Source: Qipengyuania nanhaisediminis | GTDB lineage: Bacteria; Pseudomonadota; Alphaproteobacteria; Sphingomonadales; Sphingomonadaceae | Length of the DNA: 64,000 bases | Assembly: GCF_900115585.1 (NCBI RefSeq) | Contig: NZ_FOWZ01000002.1 | Location: 372,001-436,000, forward strand | Direction: 5' to 3' | Shown: piece after piece, positions 1 to 8,919 of the stretch | Layout: the number at the start of each line of letters is the position of its first letter | Position numbering within the stretch: position 1 is the stretch's first letter | The notes under the pieces: generated by a model | Seen by the model: the letters and a program-made list of their open reading frames with translations, nothing else | What the model was told of the DNA's origin: nothing | The model's database searches: none | Translations under genes and position numbers: made by a program

Positions 1-98
1 CTCAGCGCCTTCTTGTGGGTGATGCTCTCGAAATAGAAAGCGGGATCGGGGGTGAGCTGGAAAGGGCGCTCGGTTAAGCCGTAGAATTCCTCGTACAT
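1..98 (-). CDS. XrtA/PEP-CTERM system-associated AAA ATPase, N-terminal fragment
   Basis: On the reverse strand an ATG at 98 opens a frame that runs off the left edge, so only 32 full codons are visible. They read MYEEFYGLTERPFQLTPDP followed by AFYFESITHKKAL. This opening is the hallmark of the GspA/ExeA-like AAA+ ATPases found in exosortase A loci (known family signature). The Walker motifs lie outside the window. The gene follows the beta-barrel gene by 13 bp on the same strand, so it is very probably co-transcribed with the polysaccharide genes. Its role in the family is presumed to be energising or organising polysaccharide export, which is not proven. Confidence 0.85.
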   Translation of the reverse strand, partial: MYEEFYGLTERPFQLTPDPAFYFESITHKKAL

Positions 99-111
99 CA
101 GGGCGTCCTTA

Positions 112-1752
112 TCAGAAATCGTAGCGCAGGCCGAGAAGCGCGGTTGCCGCGCGAATATCCGTCTCGCTGAGTTCGGAATCAACGGCATAGATGGAAATCG
201 CCGCACGTGCGGAAAGGTTTTGCCAGATCGACTGGTAGTAGGAGGCGGAACTTCCGTAGGAGAAGGTATCGCCGAATTCGCCAACACCGCTGTCGAACCA
301 GCTGCCGAAGGTGTTCACGCTGAAACTGCCTTCCCAGATAGGTCCGCTGACCCCGGCGGTTACGTAATAGGTCTCGTCCACCACATCGTTCGCCGCAGCC
401 AGCACGGTGCCCTGCGCGGCGATGAATTTGCGATTGTCGTATCCGGCAGCGATCCCGGCGATCATCAGCCCGACGCGGTGCGAGTAACTGGCGACCGCCC
501 CGCGTCCGCGGAACACCGAAGAGCGGACCGAGCCGAGCAGGCCGGCAAGGCAATTGCTGCCCACCGTAGGACTGGTGCAGCCGGTGATATCGCCCGAAAC
601 GGGATCGCGCAGCACATCGAAATCGGTCGGAAGCGCGGCCAGCGCATCGTTCACGCGCCCGCCGAAACCCTGCAGCGAATCGTAAACACCTACGGACACG
701 TTGGACCTGCTGTTCGGCTGCCAGTTGAAACTACCGTAGAAGGTATCGCTGTCATAGCGACGGCCGAAACTGGCTTGCAGCTGCGTGCGGCTGCTGGGGC
801 GCCAGATAACGCCGACATCCCAGATGAGGCCGTCGGCCTCGTAGGCGATGCGACGGGGGCTGCCTTCGTCGACCAGGTAGCGGCCGTTCGAACCGATAAC
901 CGGATTGCCATCGCCATCGCGCACCGCATCTCGCGACGAGACCTCGACATCTTCAACGCCGGCACCGGCCACGATCGCGAGCGTGCGCGAAACCGGAATG
1001 GTTACGTCGCCGCGCACGAAGGCATCCCTCACCCGCTGGTCGAGATTGTCGATATCTTCCTGGTAGAAGCCTGCGCCCACTCCCACGCCGACAGGGAAAG
1101 GCATTCCCGGCGAGGTTGCCGCACGCACCATTGCGGAGTGAGAGACGCTCTCATCGAACAGATCGACTTCGTCGCCCTGCAATGTCACGAAATCCGGACC
1201 GTCGATCCGGGTATAGCCGATGCGGTAATTCGCATCGATCTGAACATCCTCCACGCGCGTCGTCAGCGTAGGTCCTGCATAGAGCGAATAGGTCTTAGTG
1301 GTCGTGTCGTCGTCGCCGATAATCGGGGCAATAACGGACCCGCCCGCCCCGGCCGTGCGCGTCCGACTGGCTAGAGCGCCCGCCTCGACCTGAAGGGTGC
1401 GCGGGATGATGGCCGTATAGGCGCGCGCGATCCCGGTAATGCGGTCCGTATCGCGGGCATTGTCATCCCAGGCGAAATTACGCTCGTAGCGCACAGAGAC
1501 GGCAGCCCCACTGTTCCGTCCGCGCAGTTGGGCGTCCACACCGGCAGCGACCTGCGTGTAAGTGACGACATCGTCGCCCGGCGACATTTGCCACGTGAAA
1601 ATCTGCGAGGCTTCGATGTAGGGATCGATCCGTGTCCGCTCGACCGCGCCCGAGCGTTCTTCCTCGCGCTCGCCATTGCCATAGCCCTGTGCAGCCGCAG
1701 GGGCCGCACACAGCGCAAGCACTGTCGCAAGAAGAGCGAAGAGGCGGGTCAC
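112..1752 (-). CDS. XrtA-associated outer membrane beta-barrel protein
   Basis: A 546-residue protein with an N-terminal signal peptide (hydrophobic residues 3-15, likely cut after AAA near residue 21) and a body of alternating aromatic and polar strands. It ends in LLGLRYDF, and a C-terminal Phe is typical for BAM-inserted barrels. Size and position match the beta-barrel family linked to PEP-CTERM/exosortase A systems (TIGR03016-like). I place the start at the GTG at 1752, 4 bp after the kinase stop, with an upstream GGGG-type ribosome site. The longer frame starting at 1815 would overlap the kinase tail and put about 20 non-signal residues in front. The presumed role is an outer-membrane component of exopolysaccharide secretion. 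The exact function is unknown. Confidence 0.85.
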   Translation of the reverse strand: MTRLFALLATVLALCAAPAAAQGYGNGEREEERSGAVERTRIDPYIEASQIFTWQMSPGDDVVTYTQVAAGVDAQLRGRNSGAAVSVRYERNFAWDDNARDTDRITGIARAYTAIIPRTLQVEAGALASRTRTAGAGGSVIAPIIGDDDTTTKTYSLYAGPTLTTRVEDVQIDANYRIGYTRIDGPDFVTLQGDEVDLFDESVSHSAMVRAATSPGMPFPVGVGVGAGFYQEDIDNLDQRVRDAFVRGDVTIPVSRTLAIVAGAGVEDVEVSSRDAVRDGDGNPVIGSNGRYLVDEGSPRRIAYEADGLIWDVGVIWRPSSRTQLQASFGRRYDSDTFYGSFNWQPNSRSNVSVGVYDSLQGFGGRVNDALAALPTDFDVLRDPVSGDITGCTSPTVGSNCLAGLLGSVRSSVFRGRGAVASYSHRVGLMIAGIAAGYDNRKFIAAQGTVLAAANDVVDETYYVTAGVSGPIWEGSFSVNTFGSWFDSGVGEFGDTFSYGSSASYYQSIWQNLSARAAISIYAVDSELSETDIRAATALLGLRYDF

Positions 1753-1756
1753 GCCT

Positions 1757-2779
1757 TTAATCCCCGTACCCGTAATAGCTACCGAACTTGCGGCCGCTCG
1801 GGCTGAACGTGGCATCGTTCAGCAAGAGGCGGATGTCGGGACACGCCGAAAGCAGGTCGATCGCATCTTCGAGCGCAACCTGGCCGGTCACGTCGGCGCG
1901 GGCGACCAGCAGCGCCTGACCGACGTGCTTCGCCAGCTCGCTCGCAGGCGTCGCCGCCAGTGCCGGCGGGCTGTCGAAAACGATCATGCGGTTCGGTGTA
2001 CCGCGCGTGAGGCGGTTGAGGACTTCCCACGTCCGCTCGCTTGCGAGATACTCGCTGTCACGCCCCGTACGCGCGCCTGCCCCAAGCACCCAGAGGCCGG
2101 GAATGTCGGTGCCGATTACGTGATCTTCCACGTGGCTGGCAGGATCGGCCAGCACGTCCATGAAACCGGTATCGCTGGAGAGGCCGAGCTTGGAAAGGAT
2201 GCTGGGCTTCCCGAAATCGGCATCGATCAACAGGACTTCGCTGTCACGCTCTGCGGCCATGGCCAGCGCCAGGTTCAGCGCACAGAAGGTCTTGCCCTCA
2301 TCCGGATGCGGCGAGCAGAGCAGCACGCGCCTTGCGACGGAAGTCCCTTCGGAGCGTGCGGAAGCCAGGACCTGGCGCTTCACGATCCGGAATTCCTCCA
2401 GCAGACGCGAGGCGCCGCCGTCGGGATCGATAAGGCCCTGCTCGCGCAGAAGCTCACGCGAAACGGGATGTTTTTCACCGCTAAACTGGACCGCAGGGTG
2501 CGCATCGCTACGGCGCCGACCTTCCATTGCGGGCTCCGCCTGCGCCCTCGGCTCTGCCTGTGTCCTCGTCTCATCTCGCCGCTCCACCGGCGCGGGCTCC
2601 TGTGCGGGCTTGCGCGCAGGCGCGAATTTCTTCTTGGCATTGGCGTCGAGCATGACCGGAACGGCAGCGGGTGCCAGCTTGTCCAAGCCATAGGCACCGC
2701 TCGCCCTTTCGAGCAGCGAATCGCGCTTGTCCTTCGCGTCAGCCTTGCCGTCAGGAGAAAGCTTGGTGGGCTTGTTCAC
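1757..2779 (-). CDS. XrtA-associated tyrosine autokinase (BY-kinase, CpsD/CapB-like)
   Basis: Cytoplasmic bacterial tyrosine kinase that would partner the chain-length protein encoded just upstream. Visible motifs are Walker A SPHPDEGKT (about residues 156-164), Walker A' LLIDADFGKP (about 183-192), Walker B MIVFDSPP, and a Tyr-rich tail ending GSYYGYGD, the usual autophosphorylation cluster. The first ~100 residues are a charged, low-complexity linker. Start: a perfect GAGGAG site (2786-2791) touches the ATG at 2785 but sits 6 nt before the GTG at 2779, so I prefer GTG (340 aa). ATG 2785 and TTG 2797 remain possible. In this family, phosphorylation cycles control polymer length and export. 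Confidence 0.9.
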   Translation of the reverse strand: MNKPTKLSPDGKADAKDKRDSLLERASGAYGLDKLAPAAVPVMLDANAKKKFAPARKPAQEPAPVERRDETRTQAEPRAQAEPAMEGRRRSDAHPAVQFSGEKHPVSRELLREQGLIDPDGGASRLLEEFRIVKRQVLASARSEGTSVARRVLLCSPHPDEGKTFCALNLALAMAAERDSEVLLIDADFGKPSILSKLGLSSDTGFMDVLADPASHVEDHVIGTDIPGLWVLGAGARTGRDSEYLASERTWEVLNRLTRGTPNRMIVFDSPPALAATPASELAKHVGQALLVARADVTGQVALEDAIDLLSACPDIRLLLNDATFSPSGRKFGSYYGYGD

Positions 2780-2789
2780 GCTCATCTCC

Positions 2790-4310
2790 TCACGCAACCG
2801 AGCTTACTTGCACGATCTCGACGACCAGCAGCAGCAGGCACAGTGCGGCAAGCGCACCGCTACCGGCAAAGAACTGCTTCAGTCTCAATTTCTGGTGCCT
2901 TGCAGCTGCATCGGTCATGGATCGCGAAATCGTGCCGATGACCGGCAGGTCCAGGGCACTTTCGAGCCGTTCGGCCGTGGTGAAGCTTGAACGCAGCAAG
3001 CCAAGGATGAAGGCGACGCCCGCTCCGATTGCAAGACCGGCCATCAGGACGCCCACGAGCAAAAGTGGCCGGTTGGGTGCTGCAGGTGTCTGCGGCAGGA
3101 TCGGCGGGTCGATCACGTCGAACTGGAACGAGTTGCGGTTGGTTTCATAATCGCCGCGGACACGCATGCGCTCCCTGCTCTGCAGAAGCTCGTCGTACTT
3201 CTCTTTCTGGACTTCATAATCGCGGCTGATGCGGCGGGCCTCGGCAGCGACTGCCGGTTCGGAGGCCTGCGAGGCGATCAGGGCCGTGATATCGGACTGC
3301 AGGGCAACCTTGCGGGCCTGAAGAGCCTGCACGTTGGCCTGTCGCTCTGCACGGATTGATACCAGCGAGCTATAGGCCGGATTGATCGTGCCACCGGAAT
3401 TGGCCGGTGCTGCGCTAGCTTGCTGCCGCAGCGCCTCTACCTGCCGAAGCTGGGCTACGACGTCGGGGTGGTTGTCAGTCAGGCCGCGTGCGCGCATCGC
3501 TGCGAGCTGCGATTCCGCCTGGATCAACGCGCCCTGCGGGCCGCCCCCGGCGCCTGCGGTCACGATAGTACGCGGAGTGCCTGCGATCTGGCCGTTGATG
3601 GCGGCAAGCGAACTCTGCGCAGCGGCGATATCAGAATCGACATTGCGCATCTCGCTACGCATCGTCTGGAGGCGCATGGCGCTCGCACCCGCTCCGGCAA
3701 CGGCTTCGGGATTTGCAGCTTCGAAGGCGAGGCGACGCTCCTCGATCGCTTCGAGCTCGGCCTTGCGCTCTTCAAGGGCCTGCTCGAGGAAGATCATCGT
3801 CTGCGCCACATCGCCGCGGTTGTCGGCAATGTTCTGTTCGCGAAACAGGTCGATCATGCGCTGGACGACTTCCTGCGCAAGCTTTGCATTTTCCGCATCG
3901 GAGAACCCGCTCCGCCCGATGGTCGCGGTGATTTCGAACAGGTTTTCCTGCTGCAGGCTGACACGGATATTTTCGGACAGGTCCGCAACCGCGTTCTGCA
4001 TTTCGAGATCGGTCTGGATCTTGTCGCCCAATCGCGTCGAGCGGATGATCTTCTCAAGATTGGTCGTGCTGGTCAGGGTCTGGCGAACCCGCGTGATCGC
4101 TTCTTCGCCGCCATTTGCGATCTGCAGCTCTTCACCCAGCACATCTTCCAGTTCCACGAAAATGCGCGCACGGCTCTCGTAGCTGTTGGGGATCAGGGCG
4201 ACAGCCATCCAGCCCAGCACGCACACGCCCCAGGCAACCGCAAGCGCTATCCAGCGGCGGTTCCAGATCGTGTGCAGCGCGCTGCGAAATTGGTCGATGA
4301 TGTCCTGCAT
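2790..4310 (-). CDS. XrtA system polysaccharide chain-length determinant (Wzz/GNVR family)
   Basis: 506 residues with the polysaccharide co-polymerase architecture: a short cytoplasmic N-terminus, a transmembrane segment at about 20-40 (IALAVAWGVCVLGWMAVAL), a long periplasmic part rich in coiled coil (about 165-400, many Glu/Arg/Ala/Gln), and two hydrophobic segments near 425-445 and 480-503. The proline-rich stretch just before the second segment (PPILPQTPAAPNRP) is a Wzz family feature. It lies between the export lipoprotein and the tyrosine kinase, 15 bp after the former. The role is to set polymer length and link the inner-membrane assembly to the export channel. The kinase is a separate protein here, as in most exosortase A loci. 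Confidence 0.92.
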   Translation of the reverse strand: MQDIIDQFRSALHTIWNRRWIALAVAWGVCVLGWMAVALIPNSYESRARIFVELEDVLGEELQIANGGEEAITRVRQTLTSTTNLEKIIRSTRLGDKIQTDLEMQNAVADLSENIRVSLQQENLFEITATIGRSGFSDAENAKLAQEVVQRMIDLFREQNIADNRGDVAQTMIFLEQALEERKAELEAIEERRLAFEAANPEAVAGAGASAMRLQTMRSEMRNVDSDIAAAQSSLAAINGQIAGTPRTIVTAGAGGGPQGALIQAESQLAAMRARGLTDNHPDVVAQLRQVEALRQQASAAPANSGGTINPAYSSLVSIRAERQANVQALQARKVALQSDITALIASQASEPAVAAEARRISRDYEVQKEKYDELLQSRERMRVRGDYETNRNSFQFDVIDPPILPQTPAAPNRPLLLVGVLMAGLAIGAGVAFILGLLRSSFTTAERLESALDLPVIGTISRSMTDAAARHQKLRLKQFFAGSGALAALCLLLLVVEIVQVSSVA

Positions 4311-4325
4311 GCCCCCTGCTCCGCC

Positions 4326-4967
4326 TTAGAAGGCGCTTTCCGGTATGATGATGACATCTCCGGGCTGGAGCAGCACGTTGGCATCGCTATCGCCGCGCTT
4401 GAGCAGGTCCGTAAGGCGCAACGCATATTCCCGCTGCGTTCCGGCGTTCTTGTCGAACCGGATCAGCTTGGCGCGATTGCCCGCGGCAAATTCGCTGAGG
4501 CCACCGACCGAAATCATGGCGTCGAGCACGGTCATATTCGCGCGATACGGCAGCGAAGCAGGCTTCTCCGTCGCGCCGACAATGCGGATCTGCTGGCTGA
4601 AAGTGCCCGCAAACTCGTTGACGATGACCGACACGAGCGGTTCTTCGATATACTGGCTCAGCTGCGCCCGGATGTCTTCTTCCAGCTCCGAAGGCGTCTT
4701 GCCGACTGCAGCAAGGTCCTTGACCAGAGGGATCGTTATACGTCCATCGGGGCGCACCTGGATGTTTTCCGCACCCAGTTCCGGATTGCGCCACACGTGG
4801 ATGGTCAGCTCGTCGAGCGGTCCGATGATGTATTCCGCACCCGGCTCTTCCTGGGCGGACACGAAGGTTGCCGGCGGCAGCTCTTCACCACCGGTGGTGG
4901 CACAGCCGCCCAAGGAAACGCCTGCGCCAAGGACGAGAGCGAGAGCGGCAGATCGCGACGATTGCAT
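4326..4967 (-). CDS. polysaccharide export outer membrane lipoprotein (Wza-like, XrtA-associated)
   Basis: Start chosen at ATG 4967 with GGGA eight bases upstream; a GTG at 4994 would add nine residues. The 213-aa product opens with a lipoprotein signal (lipobox LGGC, Cys22) and then carries the polysaccharide export (Poly_export) domain (about 45-125: 'YIIGPLDELTIHVWRNPELG') and a SLBB-like region ending in 'LQPGDVIIIPES'. It is much shorter than Wza and lacks the C-terminal amphipathic helix, which is usual for the exosortase A type (TIGR03027-like). It probably forms the periplasmic/outer-membrane ring with the beta-barrel encoded downstream completing the pore (inference). Confidence 0.92.
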   Translation of the reverse strand: MQSSRSAALALVLGAGVSLGGCATTGGEELPPATFVSAQEEPGAEYIIGPLDELTIHVWRNPELGAENIQVRPDGRITIPLVKDLAAVGKTPSELEEDIRAQLSQYIEEPLVSVIVNEFAGTFSQQIRIVGATEKPASLPYRANMTVLDAMISVGGLSEFAAGNRAKLIRFDKNAGTQREYALRLTDLLKRGDSDANVLLQPGDVIIIPESAF

Positions 4968-5126
4968 TCCGAAAATCCCTGATAGTGGATGCACCTGCAG
5001 CGAACGCTACAAACGCACCTTCCCAAATTCGCCCCGCTTCTTGCGCGAAAAAGGTGAACATACCGTTAGTCATAGACCCGCGAACGCGCGGAATCGCTAG
5101 GATTTAGCACGAATTATCAGAGTGTC

Positions 5127-6353
5127 TCAAATCAGGACTTCTGCAGCCGGGCCCTGACCAAGAAATGCGCTAGGAGAAGCGCTCGCTCCGTAGGCGCCCG
5201 CACAGAACACCGCCACCAGGTCGCCCACTTCCGCACGCGGGAGGAAAGCCTTGTCGGCCAGCCTGTCGAGCGGTGTGCACAGGCAACCCACGATGTTCAC
5301 ATCCTCCGTAGGCTCCTCGTCGAAACGGCTGGCGATCGCGACGGGGTAGTTCCGCCGAACGACGGTGCCGAAATTGCCCGATGCGGCCAGTTGGTGATGC
5401 AAGCCACCGTCGGTCACGAGGTAGGTCTGTCCGTGGCTTTCCTTCCGGTCGACGATGCGGGTGACGTAGACCCCGGCTTCCCCCACCAGATAACGGCCAA
5501 GTTCCACGAAAAGCTCTGCATCCTGCAAAGATTTCGGAAGTGTTTGCAGATGTTTGGACAAGGCTTCTCCCACAGGATCGAGATCGAGTGGCTCGTCACC
5601 GTGGAAGTAGGGAATACCGAAGCCACCGCCCATGTTGAGCTTGGGCAAGGCGACATCAGCCTCTTGCGCCAACCTGTCGGCCAGGGCGAGGATATTGGCC
5701 TGCGCCTCGATTATGGCATCCGCACTCAAGGCCTGGCTGCCGGTGAAGATATGCAGCCCCCGCCATTCGCAGCCTGCGTCGACGATCGTCCGGATCAGCG
5801 CGGGAACGCGATCGGCATCGACACCGAAGGGCTTGGCTCCGCCCCCCATCTTCATACCCGATCCCTTGAGCTCGAAATCCGGATTGACCCGCACTGCGAG
5901 TCGGGGCGTCTTCCCGATACGCTCCGCAATGGCCAGCGCGCGCGATGCCTCATTCTCGCTTTCCAGGTTCAGCGTTACCCCGGCGGCGATCGCAGCTTCC
6001 AGTTCGGCGTCGCGCTTGCCCGGTCCGGCGAAGCTGATGCGGCGACCGTCGACACCGAGGTCCTGCAGCATCTGTAATTCGCCGCCCGAGGCGATGTCGA
6101 GACCATCGACAAGGTCCGATATCAATTCGAGAAGTGGTGCGTAACTGTTTGCCTTGATTGCGTAATTGACCTTGATACGCTGGGGCAGAGATGCACGCAG
6201 ATCCGCGATCCTCTGCGCGATCAGGGACTTGGAATAGGCGAAGAACGGCGTACGCCCTGCCCTTGCTTCCATCTCCGACACGCGAACACCGCCGAGGGCA
6301 AGTTCACCGTCCAGGGCTTCGAAGCCTGCGGGTATCGGACCGGTCGGCTTCAT
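5127..6353 (-). CDS. pyridoxal-dependent decarboxylase, exosortase A system-associated
   Basis: 408 residues of the fold-type III (alanine racemase-like barrel) PLP decarboxylases, close to diaminopimelate/ornithine decarboxylases. Seen: PLP lysine in VNYAIKANS (Lys67), 'GLHIFTGSQ', the glycine loop GGGFGIPYF, ELGRYLVGEAG, and a Cys-containing active-site segment (CLCTPLDRL, near 357) followed by AGAYG. It matches the PEP-CTERM-linked subfamily (TIGR03099-like). The gene begins inside the end of the ligase gene (ATGA overlap 6350-6353), so the two should be made together. The substrate is not known. A decarboxylated amino acid could feed the ligase/carrier protein (inference). A 159-bp gap follows before the export gene and may hold a promoter. 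Confidence 0.92.
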   Translation of the reverse strand: MKPTGPIPAGFEALDGELALGGVRVSEMEARAGRTPFFAYSKSLIAQRIADLRASLPQRIKVNYAIKANSYAPLLELISDLVDGLDIASGGELQMLQDLGVDGRRISFAGPGKRDAELEAAIAAGVTLNLESENEASRALAIAERIGKTPRLAVRVNPDFELKGSGMKMGGGAKPFGVDADRVPALIRTIVDAGCEWRGLHIFTGSQALSADAIIEAQANILALADRLAQEADVALPKLNMGGGFGIPYFHGDEPLDLDPVGEALSKHLQTLPKSLQDAELFVELGRYLVGEAGVYVTRIVDRKESHGQTYLVTDGGLHHQLAASGNFGTVVRRNYPVAIASRFDEEPTEDVNIVGCLCTPLDRLADKAFLPRAEVGDLVAVFCAGAYGASASPSAFLGQGPAAEVLI

Positions 6354-7903
6354 GCCTCCAGCTTCCTTTTCAGCGCGGTCCGGTCGATCTTGCCGTTCGG
6401 GTTGAGCGGCATCGTATCCCGCCAGTGATAGACGTGAGGCTGCATGAAATTGGGCAATTCGCGCGATAGCTGGCGTTTCAACTGCTTCTCCAGTTCATCG
6501 AGAGCCCCCTCCCCCTCGGGACGCGAAACAAGGTGTATCGCGTGGCCCAGCTTGGCGTCAGCGATACCGAAAGCGACCGCCTCTGCGACCAGTCCCGTCG
6601 CCAGCGCCGCGCTTTCGATTTCCTGCGGGCTGATGCGGTTTCCCGCGCTCTTGATCATCGCATCGCGTCGACCGACGAAATACAGCAGGCCGTCATGGTC
6701 GCGCCTGACCCTGTCGCCGGACCAAACGGCAACGCTGCCAAAGCTGGAAAAAGCGGGAGCCGGCTTGAACCGTTCGGCGGTACGGGCCTGATCCTGCCAG
6801 TAACCTTGGGCAACAAGGGGGCCGCAGTGGACCAGCTCGCCTTCTTCGCCAGGAGCCGCAGGAGCGCCGCTATCGTCGATCACCAGGATCTCCGCGAACG
6901 GGATGGCCCGGCCCATCGAGGTCGGATGCGTGTCTACTAGAGAGGGATCGAGGTATGTCGACCGGAACGCTTCGGTCAGGCCGTACATCGGAAACAGGTT
7001 TGCTTCGGGGAACATCGCCCGCAGGTCTGCGACCAAGTCTTCGGTCAATGCCCCACCACTGTTCGTCATCCGGCGCATCGATGCGACAGCCTCTTCAGGC
7101 CATTCGACCTCGGTAAGCTGCACCCAGAGCGGAGGTACGGCCGCAAGGGTCGTCACGGCATGTTTGGCGCAGGCCTTCACCACGTCCTTGGGGAACAGGT
7201 AATCGAGCGGGACGACGCAGCCGCCTGCGTACCAGGTGCTGAGCAGCTGGTTCTGCCCGTAGTCGAAGCTCAAGGGAAGCACGGCGAGCGTTACATCATC
7301 CGCTTCCATGCCAAGGTAGTGGGCGACCGAAACCGCGCCCAGCCACAGGTTCGCATGGCTCAGCATTACGCCCTTGGGCGCTCCGGTGGATCCGCTGGTG
7401 TACAGGATCGCAGCGAGGTCTTCCGGGTCGCGAGCCGAAGGACCCAGCGACTGGCCGGCAGCACTGGCCAGCCCGAAAACATCGTCCTCCGCGATTACTT
7501 CGCAATTCGGCGGGATATCGCCTTCTTCCAGCGATTTGAGCCGCGCAGGCGTCGCCATCAGCAGGCAGGCGCCGCTGTCCCGCAGGATATGCGCAACCTG
7601 CCCATGCTTGAGCAGGGGATTGATAGGTACATGGATCATGCCGGCGCGCGCTGCCGCGAGTGGCAGGAGACAGGTCAGCTCTCCCTTCGCGGCCCAGCTT
7701 GCGACACGCGATCCCACTTCGCATTTGCTCGCCAGCCATCCTGCAAGCAGCGCTACACCTGCGCGCAAGTCGGCATAGGTCAGGACCTTGTCCCGCAATA
7801 CGAGAGCGCGTGACTGTGCATCGCCAAGCTCGGCGAGTTGATCCAACGGTTGCGACGTGGGATCAGGCTTGGGCGATCCAGGCGGGGAGTTACCGGTGGT
7901 CAT
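6350..7903 (-). CDS. acyl-CoA ligase (AMP-forming), exosortase A system-associated
   Basis: 517-residue ANL-superfamily adenylating enzyme. Seen: the P-loop LYTSGSTGAPKGVMLSH (around residue 160), the 'MYGLTEAFRSTYL' A5 region, 'SGDRVRRDHDGLLYFVGRRD' A8 hinge, and the A10 lysine in 'NPNGKIDRTALKRKL' at the C-terminus. It matches the subfamily always found beside the PLP decarboxylase in exosortase A loci (TIGR03098-like). It probably activates a carboxylic acid or amino acid for loading onto CoA or the acyl carrier protein encoded at 8920. Start at ATG 7903; a GTG three bases upstream is an alternative. Its 5' end overlaps the 5' end of the divergent transferase gene by 8 bases. Confidence 0.9.
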   Translation of the reverse strand: MTTGNSPPGSPKPDPTSQPLDQLAELGDAQSRALVLRDKVLTYADLRAGVALLAGWLASKCEVGSRVASWAAKGELTCLLPLAAARAGMIHVPINPLLKHGQVAHILRDSGACLLMATPARLKSLEEGDIPPNCEVIAEDDVFGLASAAGQSLGPSARDPEDLAAILYTSGSTGAPKGVMLSHANLWLGAVSVAHYLGMEADDVTLAVLPLSFDYGQNQLLSTWYAGGCVVPLDYLFPKDVVKACAKHAVTTLAAVPPLWVQLTEVEWPEEAVASMRRMTNSGGALTEDLVADLRAMFPEANLFPMYGLTEAFRSTYLDPSLVDTHPTSMGRAIPFAEILVIDDSGAPAAPGEEGELVHCGPLVAQGYWQDQARTAERFKPAPAFSSFGSVAVWSGDRVRRDHDGLLYFVGRRDAMIKSAGNRISPQEIESAALATGLVAEAVAFGIADAKLGHAIHLVSRPEGEGALDELEKQLKRQLSRELPNFMQPHVYHWRDTMPLNPNGKIDRTALKRKLEA

Positions 7904-8882
7904 CACGGTCAGCTATCACGACACGGTTACAAAACTGCAAGGGCTCGGCAGCCCGGAAGCCGGACCTTTCGACCGATATGAATGGTACCGCCTGCTGGAA
8001 TCGCATGGCGCGGCGTCGCTGGTCGCTGTCGGCACCGACGGGGAGAGGACCGTCGCCCTTTCGCTGACGCGCGGGCAAAAGGGTCTCGAGCCGCTCACGA
8101 ACTGGTTCGCATTTTCCTGGAAACCGCTTGCCAGCAGCGGCGATACATCGCGCATTCTCGTCGAGATCGCCCACGACCTGAAGAAGACCACGCATCGCCT
8201 CGACCTGTACCCGCTAGCGGCGGAAGACGGGTGCTACGAAGAGCTATGCGAAGCTTTCGAGCATGCAGGTTGGTCCGTGCATGGCGAGCAGTGCGATAAG
8301 AACCACATCCTAAACGTCCAGGGACGCAGCTTCGCCCAATACTGGAACGCGCGTCCGGGCCGGATGAAAACGACAGTCAAGCGCAAGGCAGCCAAGGTCG
8401 ATATCGAAATTTCACATTCATTCCATGAAGATGAGTGGGAAACTTACGAAGAAATCTATGACAGGAGCTGGAAACCACGTGAGGTGCGGGCCGACATCCT
8501 GAAGGCATTTGCACGGCAGGAAGACAGTCGCGGAGCCTACCGTCTAGGCATCGCACGGGTCGACGGTGAACCCGTTGCAGCGCAGTTCTGGAGCGTCGAA
8601 AACGGTGTCGCCTCCATCCATAAGCTCGCCCACCTCGAGAGCGCGGAGCCTTATTCGGCAGGCACTGTCCTCACCGCGGCGCTGTTCGAATATGCGATCG
8701 ACGTCGATCGCGTAGACCTGATCGACTTCGGGACGGGTTCGGACCCCTACAAACGCGACTGGATGGAGGAGTGCCGCCCTCGCTTCCACCTTACCTGCCT
8801 CGACATCCGGCAACCGGCTGCCTGGCCGGCCCTTGCCAAGCGGATGCTGGGCCGCCTTGCACCGCGCAAGGCGCGAGGCTAA
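7896..8882 (+). CDS. GNAT/FemAB-like acyl- or aminoacyltransferase of the XrtA locus
   Basis: 328 residues from the GTG at 7896, preceded by GGGGAG with a 6-nt spacer; no in-frame ATG is a better candidate. The protein fits the Acetyltransf_6/FemAB-like double-GNAT fold: 'FDRYEWYRLLE' near the N-terminus, 'FAQYWNARPGRMKTTVKRKA' (start of the second half), 'YEEIYDRSWKP', 'RLGIARVDGEPVAAQFW' and 'DLIDFGTGSDPYKRDWM' at the end. It is divergent from the ligase gene and upstream of the acyl carrier protein (37-bp gap). It could transfer an acyl or aminoacyl group from the carrier to the polysaccharide or its lipid precursor (inference). Confidence 0.82.
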   Translation: MVITVSYHDTVTKLQGLGSPEAGPFDRYEWYRLLESHGAASLVAVGTDGERTVALSLTRGQKGLEPLTNWFAFSWKPLASSGDTSRILVEIAHDLKKTTHRLDLYPLAAEDGCYEELCEAFEHAGWSVHGEQCDKNHILNVQGRSFAQYWNARPGRMKTTVKRKAAKVDIEISHSFHEDEWETYEEIYDRSWKPREVRADILKAFARQEDSRGAYRLGIARVDGEPVAAQFWSVENGVASIHKLAHLESAEPYSAGTVLTAALFEYAIDVDRVDLIDFGTGSDPYKRDWMEECRPRFHLTCLDIRQPAAWPALAKRMLGRLAPRKARG

Positions 8883-8919
8883 GGCGGCCTCCGCTTCAAG
8901 AGGGGAACCTTTCAGACCT

